From SYLG01 sp965226945 (GTDB lineage Bacteria > Planctomycetota > Planctomycetia > Gemmatales > Gemmataceae), in the NCBI GenBank assembly GCA_965226945.1, contig OZ245717.1:3286001-3350000 (forward strand): a stretch of 64,000 bases of DNA, given 5' to 3'. Below the pieces are notes generated by a model. The model had not been told where the DNA came from. It searched no databases and was given only the letters and a program-made list of their open reading frames with translations. This document shows positions 36,192 through 44,971 of this stretch, piece by piece (position 1 is the stretch's first letter; every line of letters begins with the position of its first letter). The translations under genes were made by a program, and so were the position numbers.

Positions 36192-36578
36192 TCAGACTTT
36201 CTCCGCTCTTAGCTGCTCTTGGAGTTCCATCACACGCAGTTCGAGGCCCTTGATTTCCTTGAGGATTTCGACGCGGTTGCGGTTGATGAAATATTTGAGC
36301 AGTTCGACGGCCGGGAAAATCAAGAAGAAGATCGCGACGATTCCGAGCCAGACACCGACCGGTGTGTCGGCGCGGTTGCCCCCCAGATAGAGGAACAGGG
36401 TCCCCATCAGGACGACAAAGGTCCAGATGCCACCAGCGTACCATTTTTGCCGGTTCAGAGTTTTTTCATTTTGAGCCAACATCTTTGCCGTCTCCTCTCG
36501 ATAAAGCGCGAGTTTGCTTCTACTTGGCTCCCATTGAGCCAGCAGACCCTCTCGCAAAGGTTCGTGTGAGTCGTTCAT
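36192..36578 (-). CDS. Small membrane protein encoded with an ECF sigma factor
   Basis: 128 residues with two membrane helices (about 47-66, WYAGGIWTFVVLMGTLFLYL, and 74-94, VGVWLGIVAIFFLIFPAVEL) and a C-terminal coiled-coil-like stretch (VEILKEIKGLELRVMELQEQ). The start overlaps the stop of the sigma-factor gene by 4 bp, a position often held by an anti-sigma, but no anti-sigma motif is visible. Function unknown. Confidence 0.7.
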   Translation of the reverse strand: MNDSHEPLREGLLAQWEPSRSKLALYREETAKMLAQNEKTLNRQKWYAGGIWTFVVLMGTLFLYLGGNRADTPVGVWLGIVAIFFLIFPAVELLKYFINRNRVEILKEIKGLELRVMELQEQLRAEKV

Positions 36579-37174
36579 GATGGGGCCTTTTCCCTGGGAG
36601 GGAGGCTGGGGGCAGGGGCGCCGCCTGGGGTCAGGATGCTACGTAGGGCTCGCTTGGCGTGATGGATCCGTGATTTGACGGTTCCTTCGGGGCAATTCAC
36701 GATCGACGCCACTTCGGCGATGCTCAGGTCTTCCAGAAAATGCAGTACGAGTACTTCGCGGTGGGCCAACTCCAGTTGGTCGAGTGCCAGGTGCAAGGCC
36801 TCGGCCTCATCGGCGCTGAAGGTCGGCTCCAAGGAGCCATCGAGTGAGTCATATTTGTCAAGCGAATGTCGTTTCTCACGGGCGTTCTGGGCGACATCTT
36901 TGCGCATGCGGTCGATCGCGAAGCTATGCGTCATCTGGTAAAGCCAGGCGCGCAGTTGGCGAGGCCGATCGAGTCTTCTGATGGCGCGGAACGCCTTGAG
37001 CCAGACCTCCTGCAAAATGTCGAGGGCCCGGTCTTCGTCGCGGAGCAATTTCTGCGCGAAGTAGAGGAGGGGTCGCTCCATCTCACGGACGAGGTCAGCG
37101 AAGGCTTGTGGCTCGCCGCTCTGGCATCTCAAGGCCAGCCATTCGTCCCGAAGTTGTTTGGAGGTTGCGTTCAT
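36575..37174 (-). CDS. ECF-type RNA polymerase sigma factor
   Basis: 199 residues. Region 2 is clear (FAQKLLRDEDRALDILQEVW, RQLRAWLYQMTHSFAIDRMR) and region 4 has the helix-turn-helix LSIAEVASIVNCPEGTVKSR. The C-terminus is Pro/Ala rich. It is divergent from the small membrane protein gene at 37342 and couples to the downstream two-helix membrane protein. The target regulon cannot be read here. Confidence 0.88.
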   Translation of the reverse strand: MNATSKQLRDEWLALRCQSGEPQAFADLVREMERPLLYFAQKLLRDEDRALDILQEVWLKAFRAIRRLDRPRQLRAWLYQMTHSFAIDRMRKDVAQNAREKRHSLDKYDSLDGSLEPTFSADEAEALHLALDQLELAHREVLVLHFLEDLSIAEVASIVNCPEGTVKSRIHHAKRALRSILTPGGAPAPSLPPREKAPS

Positions 37175-37341
37175 TTGCAGATCAGTCGAAGCCGGAGGCG
37201 TGGCGGTTCAAAATTTGGCGGAAAAAGGGGAGAGGTGCACGCTTCGGCACATTGACGATCTTAAGCAGCCCTGACGCAGCCGAATGCGGCTTCAAAAGAG
37301 GATTTCATCCGCCTGCGATCACACGCTATTATGGGAGCATC

Positions 37342-37770
37342 ATGGTCGATTTAAGAGAAGGGAATGCAACCGTGGAGGCGCCTCTTGTCGGTGACGTGGG
37401 GAGCGAGCCATTACTACCGCCGCGTCCCTGGGTTTCCTTGATCGCATTCGGTTACCCGGTGCTCCTGCTGGGTTCGATCATCGGTAGTTGGTTGGCAGCG
37501 TGGTTTGTTCTTGGCCGCATGCCTCAGCCAGCGCTCGACGATCCCAAGCAGATTCTTGGGCTGGTTCATGACGCTTCGGTGCTCGTGCTCTGCTTCATGC
37601 CGGTGGGAATGGCCGCGGCGCTTTATCATGCGGCTTCGCAATGGACTTCGGGTCAAATCGCTTTCAGGACGGCTTTCGCAAATTCCCTTTCGTTATTGGT
37701 GTTTTGGCTGCATGTGATTTTCTTGTTGCGAGGCGACCCGTTCAAAATCGTCACCTGGTGGTTGGATTGA
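37342..37770 (+). CDS. Small membrane protein of unknown function
   Basis: 142 residues from ATG 37342; the frame is open further upstream but homologous-looking sequence and a GGGAG box support this start. Three hydrophobic helices are apparent (WVSLIAFGYPVLLLGSIIGS, VLVLCFMPVGMAAALYHAA, LSLLVFWLHVIFLLRG). No family recognised. It diverges from the sigma factor and may share its promoter region. Confidence 0.6.
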   Translation: MVDLREGNATVEAPLVGDVGSEPLLPPRPWVSLIAFGYPVLLLGSIIGSWLAAWFVLGRMPQPALDDPKQILGLVHDASVLVLCFMPVGMAAALYHAASQWTSGQIAFRTAFANSLSLLVFWLHVIFLLRGDPFKIVTWWLD

Positions 37771-37787
37771 GGCTTTGAGCGGGTGTA

Positions 37788-37802
37788 GCACCCTTCGGGT
37801 GC
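37788..37802. terminator. Hairpin after the small membrane protein gene
   Basis: GCACCC and GGGTGC pair around a TTC loop, 17 bp after the stop. There is no T-run, so termination is only probable. Confidence 0.4.
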
Positions 37803-37911
37803 GCCCCTTGCGATTGACGCAGATCGGATCGCACGAATCACCTTGAGTTGGGCGCAGGCAAAAGAAAGAAAAGACCGCAACGGTGAAATCAGGTTCGGTG
37901 CCGGTCTCTTT

Positions 37912-37928
37912 CCCGCACCTGGTGCGGG
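37912..37928. terminator. Hairpin downstream of the sulfatase gene
   Basis: CCCGCACC and GGTGCGGG form a near-perfect palindrome 20 bp past the end of the minus-strand sulfatase gene, in the gap between convergent genes. No clear T-run. Confidence 0.4.
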
Positions 37929-37947
37929 CATTCCCCACCCGATTGAC

Positions 37948-39765
37948 TCAGGATTTTGGCAACAACCGGATCAAAGGCACATCTCCCACAGCGGGCCCTG
38001 GCTTGGAAAGGGCGCGTAGGTCGAGCCGATTCTTGCCGGCCTTGGTGATTTCCAATTCACCAATCTCGAATGCCTTGAAAGCCTGAAATCCGCCCGTTTC
38101 CACCACCTTGTGCTTGAGGATTTGGCCATTCACCGAGATGGCCAGTTCCGCTCCTCCAGAACCATTGCCGCAGCCTTGGGTCAACTCCACCGTGAATTTG
38201 CCCGGCTTTTCCACGGTGAACTCCCAGTAGGCGGCATCGTCCTTGACCACCCAGTAGCCCAGGGTGTTTTTGTGGGGAAGCGGTTCGAAGCGCAGCATCT
38301 TGCCGGTGACTTCGGCGCTTCGTCCGGGAAGGAGAATGACGCCGTTTTCATCGGGAGGGTTGGGGCGGTAATCGGTGTTGGGCGTCATCGTCTGGGCGCC
38401 GACCTCCTTGCGCCAGACTTCCAGCCGTTTCGCCATCGCCTCAACCCGGGCCGGTTCATCGGGAGCGAAATTCTGATTCTCGCCACTGTCCTTTTCGAGG
38501 TGGAACAACTCGTGGCGGCCGGTTTCAAAAAACTCGACAAGTTTCCAGGGTCCTTCACGCATGGCGGCCCCGGGCCGGCCCCCCTGGTTGCTGTAGTGCG
38601 GGTAATGCCAGAAGAGGGGGCGTAGCGGAGGAAGGTCGGGCGAAGGAGTGCCCTCGATAAGGGAAACGAGGGACGCTCCGTCCTGAGGCGCGGGAAGACT
38701 TGCACCGGCCCATTGCGCCAGGGTCGGGCCGACATCCAGTCCTGTCACGGGCACATTGATGCGCGCAGGCGGAGTTTTCTTGGCCGTGTGGATGAGCAAG
38801 GGAACGCGAATGCCTCCCTCGTAGAGGTACCCCTTGCCTTCCCGTAAGGGGGAATTGATCGTCGCCGGGGTGTTGGGGCCTTCACGGGTGCACAGGCCGC
38901 CATTGTCCGAGGTGAAGACGATGATCGTGTTGTCGCTTAAGTTCAGTTCTTCGAGCGTCTTGCGCAGGCGGCCCACGCCATCGTCGATCGAAGCGATCAT
39001 GGCGGCGTAAATGGGATTCGATTGGCGGCCCAGAGTCAGTTTCCCGGGGAATTTGGCAACGAGGTCTTCAGGCGCCTTGAGTGGCGTGTGCGGGGCGTAG
39101 TGAGCCAGGTAAAGGAAGAAAGGAGCCTCTTTTTTCTTGGCGGTATGGTCCTTGATCAGGCGGATCGATTCATTGGCCAGACGGTCGGTTAAGTATTCGC
39201 CTTCGGGGGCGTTTTCGAGTCCGGGCATCGCCTCGCCGTTGGCGGAACGGAAAGGAGCAAAATAGCTGCGGGGAGTACCGGTCTGGTCGCCGCCGATATT
39301 GATGTCGAAGCCATGATCGGTCGGCATCGAACCCTTGCCGCCCAGATGCCATTTGCCGACATGGAAGGTGGCGTAGCCTTTTTCCTTGAGCACCTGGACA
39401 AGCGTTGGGGTTCCGGCGGGAAGCGATCGGGCATCGTCGGGCCGGCGCAAGGGTTGGCTGGTTAACGATGGTTGGCCGGGAAGCCAGTCGGTCAGGTGAA
39501 GGCGGGCGGGGTGTTTGCCGGTAAGCAGCCCGGCGCGGCTGGGGGAGCAGACGGGACATGCCGCATAGGCCTGGGTGAAGACTTGACTCTGGGCGGCAAG
39601 GCGGTCGAGTTCGGGGGTTTTGTGATAAGCGCTACCGGAAAACCCGAGGTCCCGGGCCCCAAGGTCGTCGGCGACCATGAGGATGATGTTGGGCCGCGTG
39701 GAAGCCGGATCGGCGCCGGGTGCGGCCAAAAGGAGCGAACAGATCCAGCCCAGGGGAACAGTCAT
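37948..39765 (-). CDS. Secreted sulfatase with C-terminal carbohydrate-binding-like domain
   Basis: 605 residues from ATG 39765 (GAGG 5 nt upstream; signal peptide MTVPLGWICSLLLAAPGADP). The frame is open to 39948 but that extension is poor. The metal site starts at NIILMVADDLGARD; the formylglycine Cys is C73 in CSPSRAGLLTG; GKWHLGG and FTSDNGGL complete the arylsulfatase signature. After about residue 480 a beta-rich segment (KPGKFTVELTQGCGNGSGGA, VNGQILKHKVVETGG) resembles a carbohydrate-binding module. It removes sulfate esters from a substrate outside the cytoplasm, likely a sulfated polysaccharide; it needs a formylglycine-generating enzyme encoded elsewhere. Confidence 0.9.
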   Translation of the reverse strand: MTVPLGWICSLLLAAPGADPASTRPNIILMVADDLGARDLGFSGSAYHKTPELDRLAAQSQVFTQAYAACPVCSPSRAGLLTGKHPARLHLTDWLPGQPSLTSQPLRRPDDARSLPAGTPTLVQVLKEKGYATFHVGKWHLGGKGSMPTDHGFDINIGGDQTGTPRSYFAPFRSANGEAMPGLENAPEGEYLTDRLANESIRLIKDHTAKKKEAPFFLYLAHYAPHTPLKAPEDLVAKFPGKLTLGRQSNPIYAAMIASIDDGVGRLRKTLEELNLSDNTIIVFTSDNGGLCTREGPNTPATINSPLREGKGYLYEGGIRVPLLIHTAKKTPPARINVPVTGLDVGPTLAQWAGASLPAPQDGASLVSLIEGTPSPDLPPLRPLFWHYPHYSNQGGRPGAAMREGPWKLVEFFETGRHELFHLEKDSGENQNFAPDEPARVEAMAKRLEVWRKEVGAQTMTPNTDYRPNPPDENGVILLPGRSAEVTGKMLRFEPLPHKNTLGYWVVKDDAAYWEFTVEKPGKFTVELTQGCGNGSGGAELAISVNGQILKHKVVETGGFQAFKAFEIGELEITKAGKNRLDLRALSKPGPAVGDVPLIRLLPKS

Positions 39766-40090
39766 GGAAACCTCAAGCGCCAAAAGGAGAGGGAACCTCC
39801 ATAACCTCAAGATAAGGAGCCAAACCCCTTTCTTGGGGAGGGCGGCAGGGTTTCGTTTTCGCGAAGATGCCATGGCCGTCAACGAGGATCGGCGATATAG
39901 TGGAATCGTTTGATAGCAGGGTGATCCAGCCCCGGACAATTCCACCAAAACTCAGCGATCAATTGAGAAATAGCACAAGACGCTGGTTGGGCATTGTGCT
40001 CACAGTTGGGATCGGGAAAGGGGGGAAGTGTGTTGATCCATGGTAAAAAGGCCATCAGTTTGCAAATGGCGTCCGAAAAGGCAGGTTGCA
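39766..40090. other. Intergenic region between divergent genes
   Basis: 325 bp between the sulfatase start and the first haem-motif gene. It should hold both promoters, but I see no convincing operator, hairpin or small gene. An open frame from 40040 joins the next gene but lies before the start conserved among its paralogues. Confidence 0.5.
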
Positions 40091-41215
40091 ATGAGTCAAT
40101 ACATTGCTGTTTCGCTCGGATTTTCGATCTGCCTGGGATTATGGGCGATCCTCATTGCTTCAAATATGAATCGACATCGCACATCCGAGAAGGCGGCGAT
40201 CGGCATTGGTTTTTGTTTAACGGCTTTGGTTTTCGCATGGCCAACCGGGTTTACCGTGATTCAATACGTATTTCTATTTGTATACTTTGTTTGTTTAATA
40301 ATTAAAAAACCGGGTAAAATTCATGCGTTTCGTTGGGGGGTGGGATTGAGTCTTGCTCCCTATCTCTTGATCGTGTCGATCTGGATTGCCATCGCGATTC
40401 AAAACCAGTCGCACTTCCGCGAGCGCTTTCCCATGGTTTCGTTGGCGGATCGGTTGGGAATGCCGCCGGTTTCCTTGCCGGAGGAGGCCTGGAATCAAGA
40501 GATGAAGGATCGGCTCGCCAATCTCGAGGAACAGGTGAATCAAGAGCGTGAAACCATGGTTGAGAACGTACTCAAAAGAGTTCATGAGACGACGGTTCGG
40601 CAATTCCTAGAAAGCGAGGGTTTGGGACAGAGCCGCCGCATATCCATTAGCGAATCGATCATCGATTCGCGAGTCAAAGAGCGCACCGGCCCGTACCGGC
40701 AGGAAGGGCCATCCTTTGATTCAAATCACGCCGATCTATCCAAGTTGCGAAGGCCATGGGAAAAAGGAACGAATACACTCGATCGACTTCATGCGAAAAG
40801 CGTCGTCGATTTCTCCTTCCCGGAGGCATTCGGTTATATCCAGGATCGAGACCATGTCGCTGGCTTCCAAAGTCATCGGTTTGGAGACTGGTCAGAAGAA
40901 TTGTCTCATCAAAACGTCACGCACGTCGACCTGGTGAGTCTGTTGCTTCATGACCCGCCGGTCGTTTACCATTCCGACGAATTGCCGCGGATGGATCGCG
41001 TCCAGTCGATGCCTACCCGTCCGTTGAATTCATTCGAATCGGCAAGCCTTGAACGAATCAAAAAAGGAGAAGACCTGATCGTGGCCGATCTTTCCGAGGG
41101 GTGGCTGATGATGGGCGCCATCCGCAATCTACAACAGTGCGTTCAGTGCCATGGCGGCAAGCGCGGAGACCTGCTTGGGGCGTTTGCGTATTCGATTCAA
41201 AAACCAGTAAAATAA
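40091..41215 (+). CDS. Membrane protein with C-terminal haem c motif, subfamily A copy 1
   Basis: 374 residues. ATG 40091 is chosen because MSQYIAVSLGFSICLGLWAI aligns with the starts of the two other A copies; the frame is open to 40040. Three hydrophobic helices occupy about 1-110. The rest is soluble, with conserved blocks VHETTVRQFLESEGLGQSRR, FGYIQDRDHVAGFQSHRFGD, VDLVSLLLHDPPVVYHSDEL and, at about 350, CVQCHGGKRGDLLGAFAY. CxxCH is the covalent haem c attachment motif; no distal Met ligand was identified. Electron transfer or haem sensing is inferred. First of five tandem homologues. Confidence 0.75.
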   Translation: MSQYIAVSLGFSICLGLWAILIASNMNRHRTSEKAAIGIGFCLTALVFAWPTGFTVIQYVFLFVYFVCLIIKKPGKIHAFRWGVGLSLAPYLLIVSIWIAIAIQNQSHFRERFPMVSLADRLGMPPVSLPEEAWNQEMKDRLANLEEQVNQERETMVENVLKRVHETTVRQFLESEGLGQSRRISISESIIDSRVKERTGPYRQEGPSFDSNHADLSKLRRPWEKGTNTLDRLHAKSVVDFSFPEAFGYIQDRDHVAGFQSHRFGDWSEELSHQNVTHVDLVSLLLHDPPVVYHSDELPRMDRVQSMPTRPLNSFESASLERIKKGEDLIVADLSEGWLMMGAIRNLQQCVQCHGGKRGDLLGAFAYSIQKPVK

Positions 41216-41241
41216 AATGATCCCTTCCGGCAATCAAAATC

Positions 41242-42387
41242 ATGTTCCCGTTCAACCTCTGGCATCACGCCGTCCTGGGTGATTACGTTTTGCTCGCACT
41301 GGGCGTGCTTCTCTTTGGATTCGCCCTCGCATGGGGGTTGCGCAACGACCTTCAATCCTGGCGAACGACCGTGCTCTATTACGGTTGGATCATTCTTGGG
41401 CTTTTCTCCTGGGTGATCCCGCCGGTGTTGTTACAGGTATTCGTGCTGACCGGGTTGTGGCTTGTGAGCCTGATGCGGCCCTGGAACTCCCTGGCGTGGC
41501 TTCGATGGGGCTTTTTGCTTTCGGTCCTGTCATGGGGGGGCTGCGGCTACTGGTGTTATCAACGTGTTGAAGAAAACTATGCGTCATTAAGAGAACAATA
41601 CCCGTTGGTTTCCCTCGCCGAGCGCCTTCCTCGACCTGCGATGAGTAGTTCGGCCGATGCGCTGTCGTCTGAAGCGAAGGAAACCACTTTGGCGGATCTG
41701 GAAAAGGACGTCGGCGAAAATGAGAACTCCCGTCGAGCCAGATACCTCCAAGCGGTGCATGCGCACACCCTTTACGAATTCATTGAGCGAGAGGGGCGGG
41801 GATTCGAACGCGCGATGCCTATGCTTACTTTCGAATTCGATCGTCGAGGTCGTGAGGGGCCATTTGAGCAATCGGAATCTTCTTGGACCAACGAGGAGGA
41901 AGGAGATCTGTGGAATCCTCGCAAGGCGGAAGAGATCAGCGCCTTGGGCGCGGCCCACAGGCAGAACATTGTCAATTTTGCCTTTCCCCGGGGCTTTGGC
42001 TTTGTCAAGGATCGAAGTCATGTCGCCGGTTTTGAAAGCCACCGCTTCCAAGGGCCTTTGAAATCTGATGAGTCCTGGAAGATTGTCCATATCGAACTCG
42101 TGAGTTTGCTGCTTCACAATCCTCCAATCGTTTATCAGAGCGACGAATTGCCTCGCATGGACCGAGTGAAGCAGGTTTCGACGCGGCTACTGGATCCCTT
42201 TGAAAATGCGGCACTGGCACGGATCAAGAAAGGAGAGGATTTGATCGTGGCGGAGGTTCCCAAGGGGCTGCGCATGCTCGGTGCCATTCGCAATGCCAAG
42301 CAATGTATCCAGTGCCATGAAGGCAAGCGCGGCGATCTGCTGGGGGCTTTTGCTTATTCCATTCAAACGACTGGCAATCCCCCTTGA
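41242..42387 (+). CDS. Membrane protein with C-terminal haem c motif, subfamily B copy 1
   Basis: 381 residues. Its N-terminus (MFPFNLWHHAVLGDYVLLAL) differs from the A type, with three or four hydrophobic helices to about residue 110, including a conserved WGLRNDLQSWRTT turn. The soluble part shares FGFVKDRSHVAGFESHRFQG, VELVSLLLHN-type block, YQSDELPRMDRVKQ and the C-terminal CIQCHEGKRGDLLGAFAY. It starts 26 bp after the A copy, suggesting one transcript and perhaps a complex of A and B subunits. Confidence 0.75.
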   Translation: MFPFNLWHHAVLGDYVLLALGVLLFGFALAWGLRNDLQSWRTTVLYYGWIILGLFSWVIPPVLLQVFVLTGLWLVSLMRPWNSLAWLRWGFLLSVLSWGGCGYWCYQRVEENYASLREQYPLVSLAERLPRPAMSSSADALSSEAKETTLADLEKDVGENENSRRARYLQAVHAHTLYEFIEREGRGFERAMPMLTFEFDRRGREGPFEQSESSWTNEEEGDLWNPRKAEEISALGAAHRQNIVNFAFPRGFGFVKDRSHVAGFESHRFQGPLKSDESWKIVHIELVSLLLHNPPIVYQSDELPRMDRVKQVSTRLLDPFENAALARIKKGEDLIVAEVPKGLRMLGAIRNAKQCIQCHEGKRGDLLGAFAYSIQTTGNPP

Positions 42388-42480
42388 ATCCTTGAAGAGA
42401 TTTGGCTTTTTGGCGAAACCAATCAGGGCGTGAAATGGAAATGATCAAGCGAAAAGAATGATGCGAAAGGCAGGGCCGCG

Positions 42481-43608
42481 ATGAATTATGTCCTCATTTC
42501 TCTGGGCCTTTCAGCTTGCATGGGCTTATGGGCCATCCTCTTTACCGGGAACATGAATCGTGATCGAAGGTTTGGGCGGATCGTGATTGGACTGACTTTT
42601 TGTTTTACCGCTCTAGTTTTTACGACTCTTACCATATTCACAGCGCTGCAATATTTACTGCTGACGGGTTTCACGATTTATTTAATGATTAGAAAGCCGG
42701 AAATGGTTCATGCGGCCCGTTGGGTCGCGGCCTTGAGCCTGATTCCTTATCTCTTGCTTGTACCGCTTTGGATCGTCCAGTCGATTCGGCATCAGACGTA
42801 TGTGCGCGAGCTGTTTCCCCTGATTTCGTTGGTGGAGCAAGTGGGGAAGCCTCCTATTGCGCTTGCAAATGACACTTTGGATTCGGAAGGCGCAGAAGGG
42901 CTGGCAGCTTTGGAAAACCTACTCGACCGAGAAATCCTCCGATACTCCTCGACGGAGGAATTTCTCAAACGAGTTCATGAGGCGACCGTTCAGGAATTCA
43001 TTGAAAGTGAAGGTTTTGGACAGGGCCGGAGGTATCGCATCAGCGAACGCACGATTGCGTGGCGGGTCAAAGAGCGCGATGGGCCATTTCCGCAGGAAGG
43101 GCCTTCGTTCGCAATGGATTCTGTGGACCTTGCCAAATTGCGAAAGCCACTCGAAACGGAAAGGGGATCATTCAATTATCTCCATGCAAAAAGCGTGATC
43201 GATTTTTCCTTCCCAGCGGGATTTGGATATTTCCAGGATCGGGATCATGTGGCAGGCTTTCAAAGTCACCGGTTTGGCGATTGGCCAGTGGAACTGTCAC
43301 GACAAATGATCTCGCATGTCGACCTCGTGAGCCTGCTAATCCATGATCAGCCGGTCGTGTACCAGTCCGACGAATTTCCGCGTATGGATCATGTGCAATC
43401 GACGCCCACGCGCCCTTTGAATTCGTTCGAGTCCGCCAGCCTCGAGAGAATCAAGAAAGGCGAGGACTTGATCGTGGCAGACGTTCCCGAGGGCAGGCTG
43501 ATGATGGGTTCCATCCGCAATGCCCAGCAATGCGTCAAGTGCCATGGAGGCAAGCGCGGGGACCTGCTGGGGGCATTTGCCTATTCGATTCAAACAAAGG
43601 GCAATTAG
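42481..43608 (+). CDS. Membrane protein with C-terminal haem c motif, subfamily A copy 2
   Basis: 375 residues, starting MNYVLISLGLSACMGLWAIL. Same layout as A copy 1: three N-terminal helices, VHEATVQEFIESEGFGQGRR, FGYFQDRDHVAGFQSHRFGD, VDLVSLLIHDQPVVYQSDEF and CVKCHGGKRGDLLGAFAY at the end. The sequence before the start (AAAGGCAGGGCCGCG) resembles that before the other A copies, so the upstream region was duplicated too. Confidence 0.75.
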   Translation: MNYVLISLGLSACMGLWAILFTGNMNRDRRFGRIVIGLTFCFTALVFTTLTIFTALQYLLLTGFTIYLMIRKPEMVHAARWVAALSLIPYLLLVPLWIVQSIRHQTYVRELFPLISLVEQVGKPPIALANDTLDSEGAEGLAALENLLDREILRYSSTEEFLKRVHEATVQEFIESEGFGQGRRYRISERTIAWRVKERDGPFPQEGPSFAMDSVDLAKLRKPLETERGSFNYLHAKSVIDFSFPAGFGYFQDRDHVAGFQSHRFGDWPVELSRQMISHVDLVSLLIHDQPVVYQSDEFPRMDHVQSTPTRPLNSFESASLERIKKGEDLIVADVPEGRLMMGSIRNAQQCVKCHGGKRGDLLGAFAYSIQTKGN

Positions 43609-43708
43609 CCGCGGAATTCACTGGAATATTCTGATGCAGGTGCGAAACCAACCCAGTCAGGCATGTCCCAACATCACGCAATGAGAATGATGCGAAAGGC
43701 AGGACCGC

Positions 43709-44881
43709 GTGCGAATCATTCTCATGTCCCTGGGTTTTTCGACCGTCATGGCCTTATGGGCGATCCTTTTCGCCTTGAATATGTCTCGCGATGGCGGGTT
43801 CGGACAAAAGCGAGTTGGCTTGCTATTTTGTGTTACCTCTTATTTTTTGGCAATATTTACAGATTTTACCCAGGTTCAATACCTGCTGCTTGTTGGATTC
43901 ATGATTTATTTGATGATAAGAAGGCCGGAAACGGTTCACGCGGTTCGTTGGGTTGTGGTCTTGAGCATGATACCCTATCTCCTGCTCATACCGCTTGGTG
44001 TTGTCCGCGCCATTCAGTACCGAGCACTTGTGCGCGACCAATTTCCCCTGGTTTCGTTGGTGGATCGGTTGGGAAATCCCCCCGTCTCCCTCGTCTCCCT
44101 GGCCGACAGTTCGCTTAATCAAGAGGTGGAAAGGGATCTTTCGAAGTTGGAATTGCTTCTGGATCAGGAAGTCCCTCGATTCAATTCGGCTGAGACGTTT
44201 CTCAAACGAGTACATGAGACGACCGTGCAGGAATTCATTGATAGTGACGGGTTTGGTCTGAGCCGCGGGCCACGACTAAGCGAATACACCATTGAGCGGT
44301 TGGTTAAGGAGCGCAGGCGTCCGTTTTCCCGGCAAGGAAGGGCCTTCACTTCGAACCAAGTCGATCTGTCCCGGTTGCGGAATCCAAGGAACGCGGAAGC
44401 AATCGGGTTTAATGATCTTCATACAAAAAGCATCGTCGAGTTTTCCTTCCCTGAGGGATTCGGTTACGTTCAGGATCGAGACCATGTGGCGGGCTTCCAG
44501 AGTCATGGATTTGGAAGCTGGCCCGAGGAGGAGAAATCCTCACACCAAAAGGCCTCTCGTGTGGACCTGGTGAGCTTACTCCTTCACGATAACCCGGTCG
44601 TTTATCAGTCTGACGAATTGCCGCGCATGGATCAGGTAAAGTCGACGCCTACGCGCCCTTTGACTTCATTTGAGTCCGCCAGCCTTGCAAGAATGAAAAA
44701 GGGAGAGGATCTGATTGTGAACGATCTTCCGGAGGGATGGTTGATGATGGGCTCCATTCGCAATGCCCAGCAATGTGTCCAGTGCCATGGAGGCAAGCGA
44801 GGGGATCTACTTGGCGCGTTCTCTTATTCCATTCGAAATGCAGGCTTGGTGAAATCCTATCGAGAACGCATGGCTCGTTGA
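43709..44881 (+). CDS. Membrane protein with C-terminal haem c motif, subfamily A copy 3
   Basis: 390 residues with a GTG start at 43709 that aligns exactly with the ATG starts of the other A copies (MRIILMSLGFSTVMALWAIL). It has an extra VSL repeat (NPPVSLVSLADSSL) and a two-residue insertion in the SHGFGSWPEEEKSS block. C-terminal CVQCHGGKRGDLLGAFSY. Its stop (TGA 44879) lies 90 bp before the preferred start of the next B copy. Confidence 0.75.
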   Translation: MRIILMSLGFSTVMALWAILFALNMSRDGGFGQKRVGLLFCVTSYFLAIFTDFTQVQYLLLVGFMIYLMIRRPETVHAVRWVVVLSMIPYLLLIPLGVVRAIQYRALVRDQFPLVSLVDRLGNPPVSLVSLADSSLNQEVERDLSKLELLLDQEVPRFNSAETFLKRVHETTVQEFIDSDGFGLSRGPRLSEYTIERLVKERRRPFSRQGRAFTSNQVDLSRLRNPRNAEAIGFNDLHTKSIVEFSFPEGFGYVQDRDHVAGFQSHGFGSWPEEEKSSHQKASRVDLVSLLLHDNPVVYQSDELPRMDQVKSTPTRPLTSFESASLARMKKGEDLIVNDLPEGWLMMGSIRNAQQCVQCHGGKRGDLLGAFSYSIRNAGLVKSYRERMAR

Positions 44882-44971
44882 GTGCGCCGACTGCTGCGGA
44901 ACACGTTGCGAATTCCCGGCTCTTGCTTAATGCCGTCACGTAAAATGAATGTGTCACTTCTGGTTGAAATC

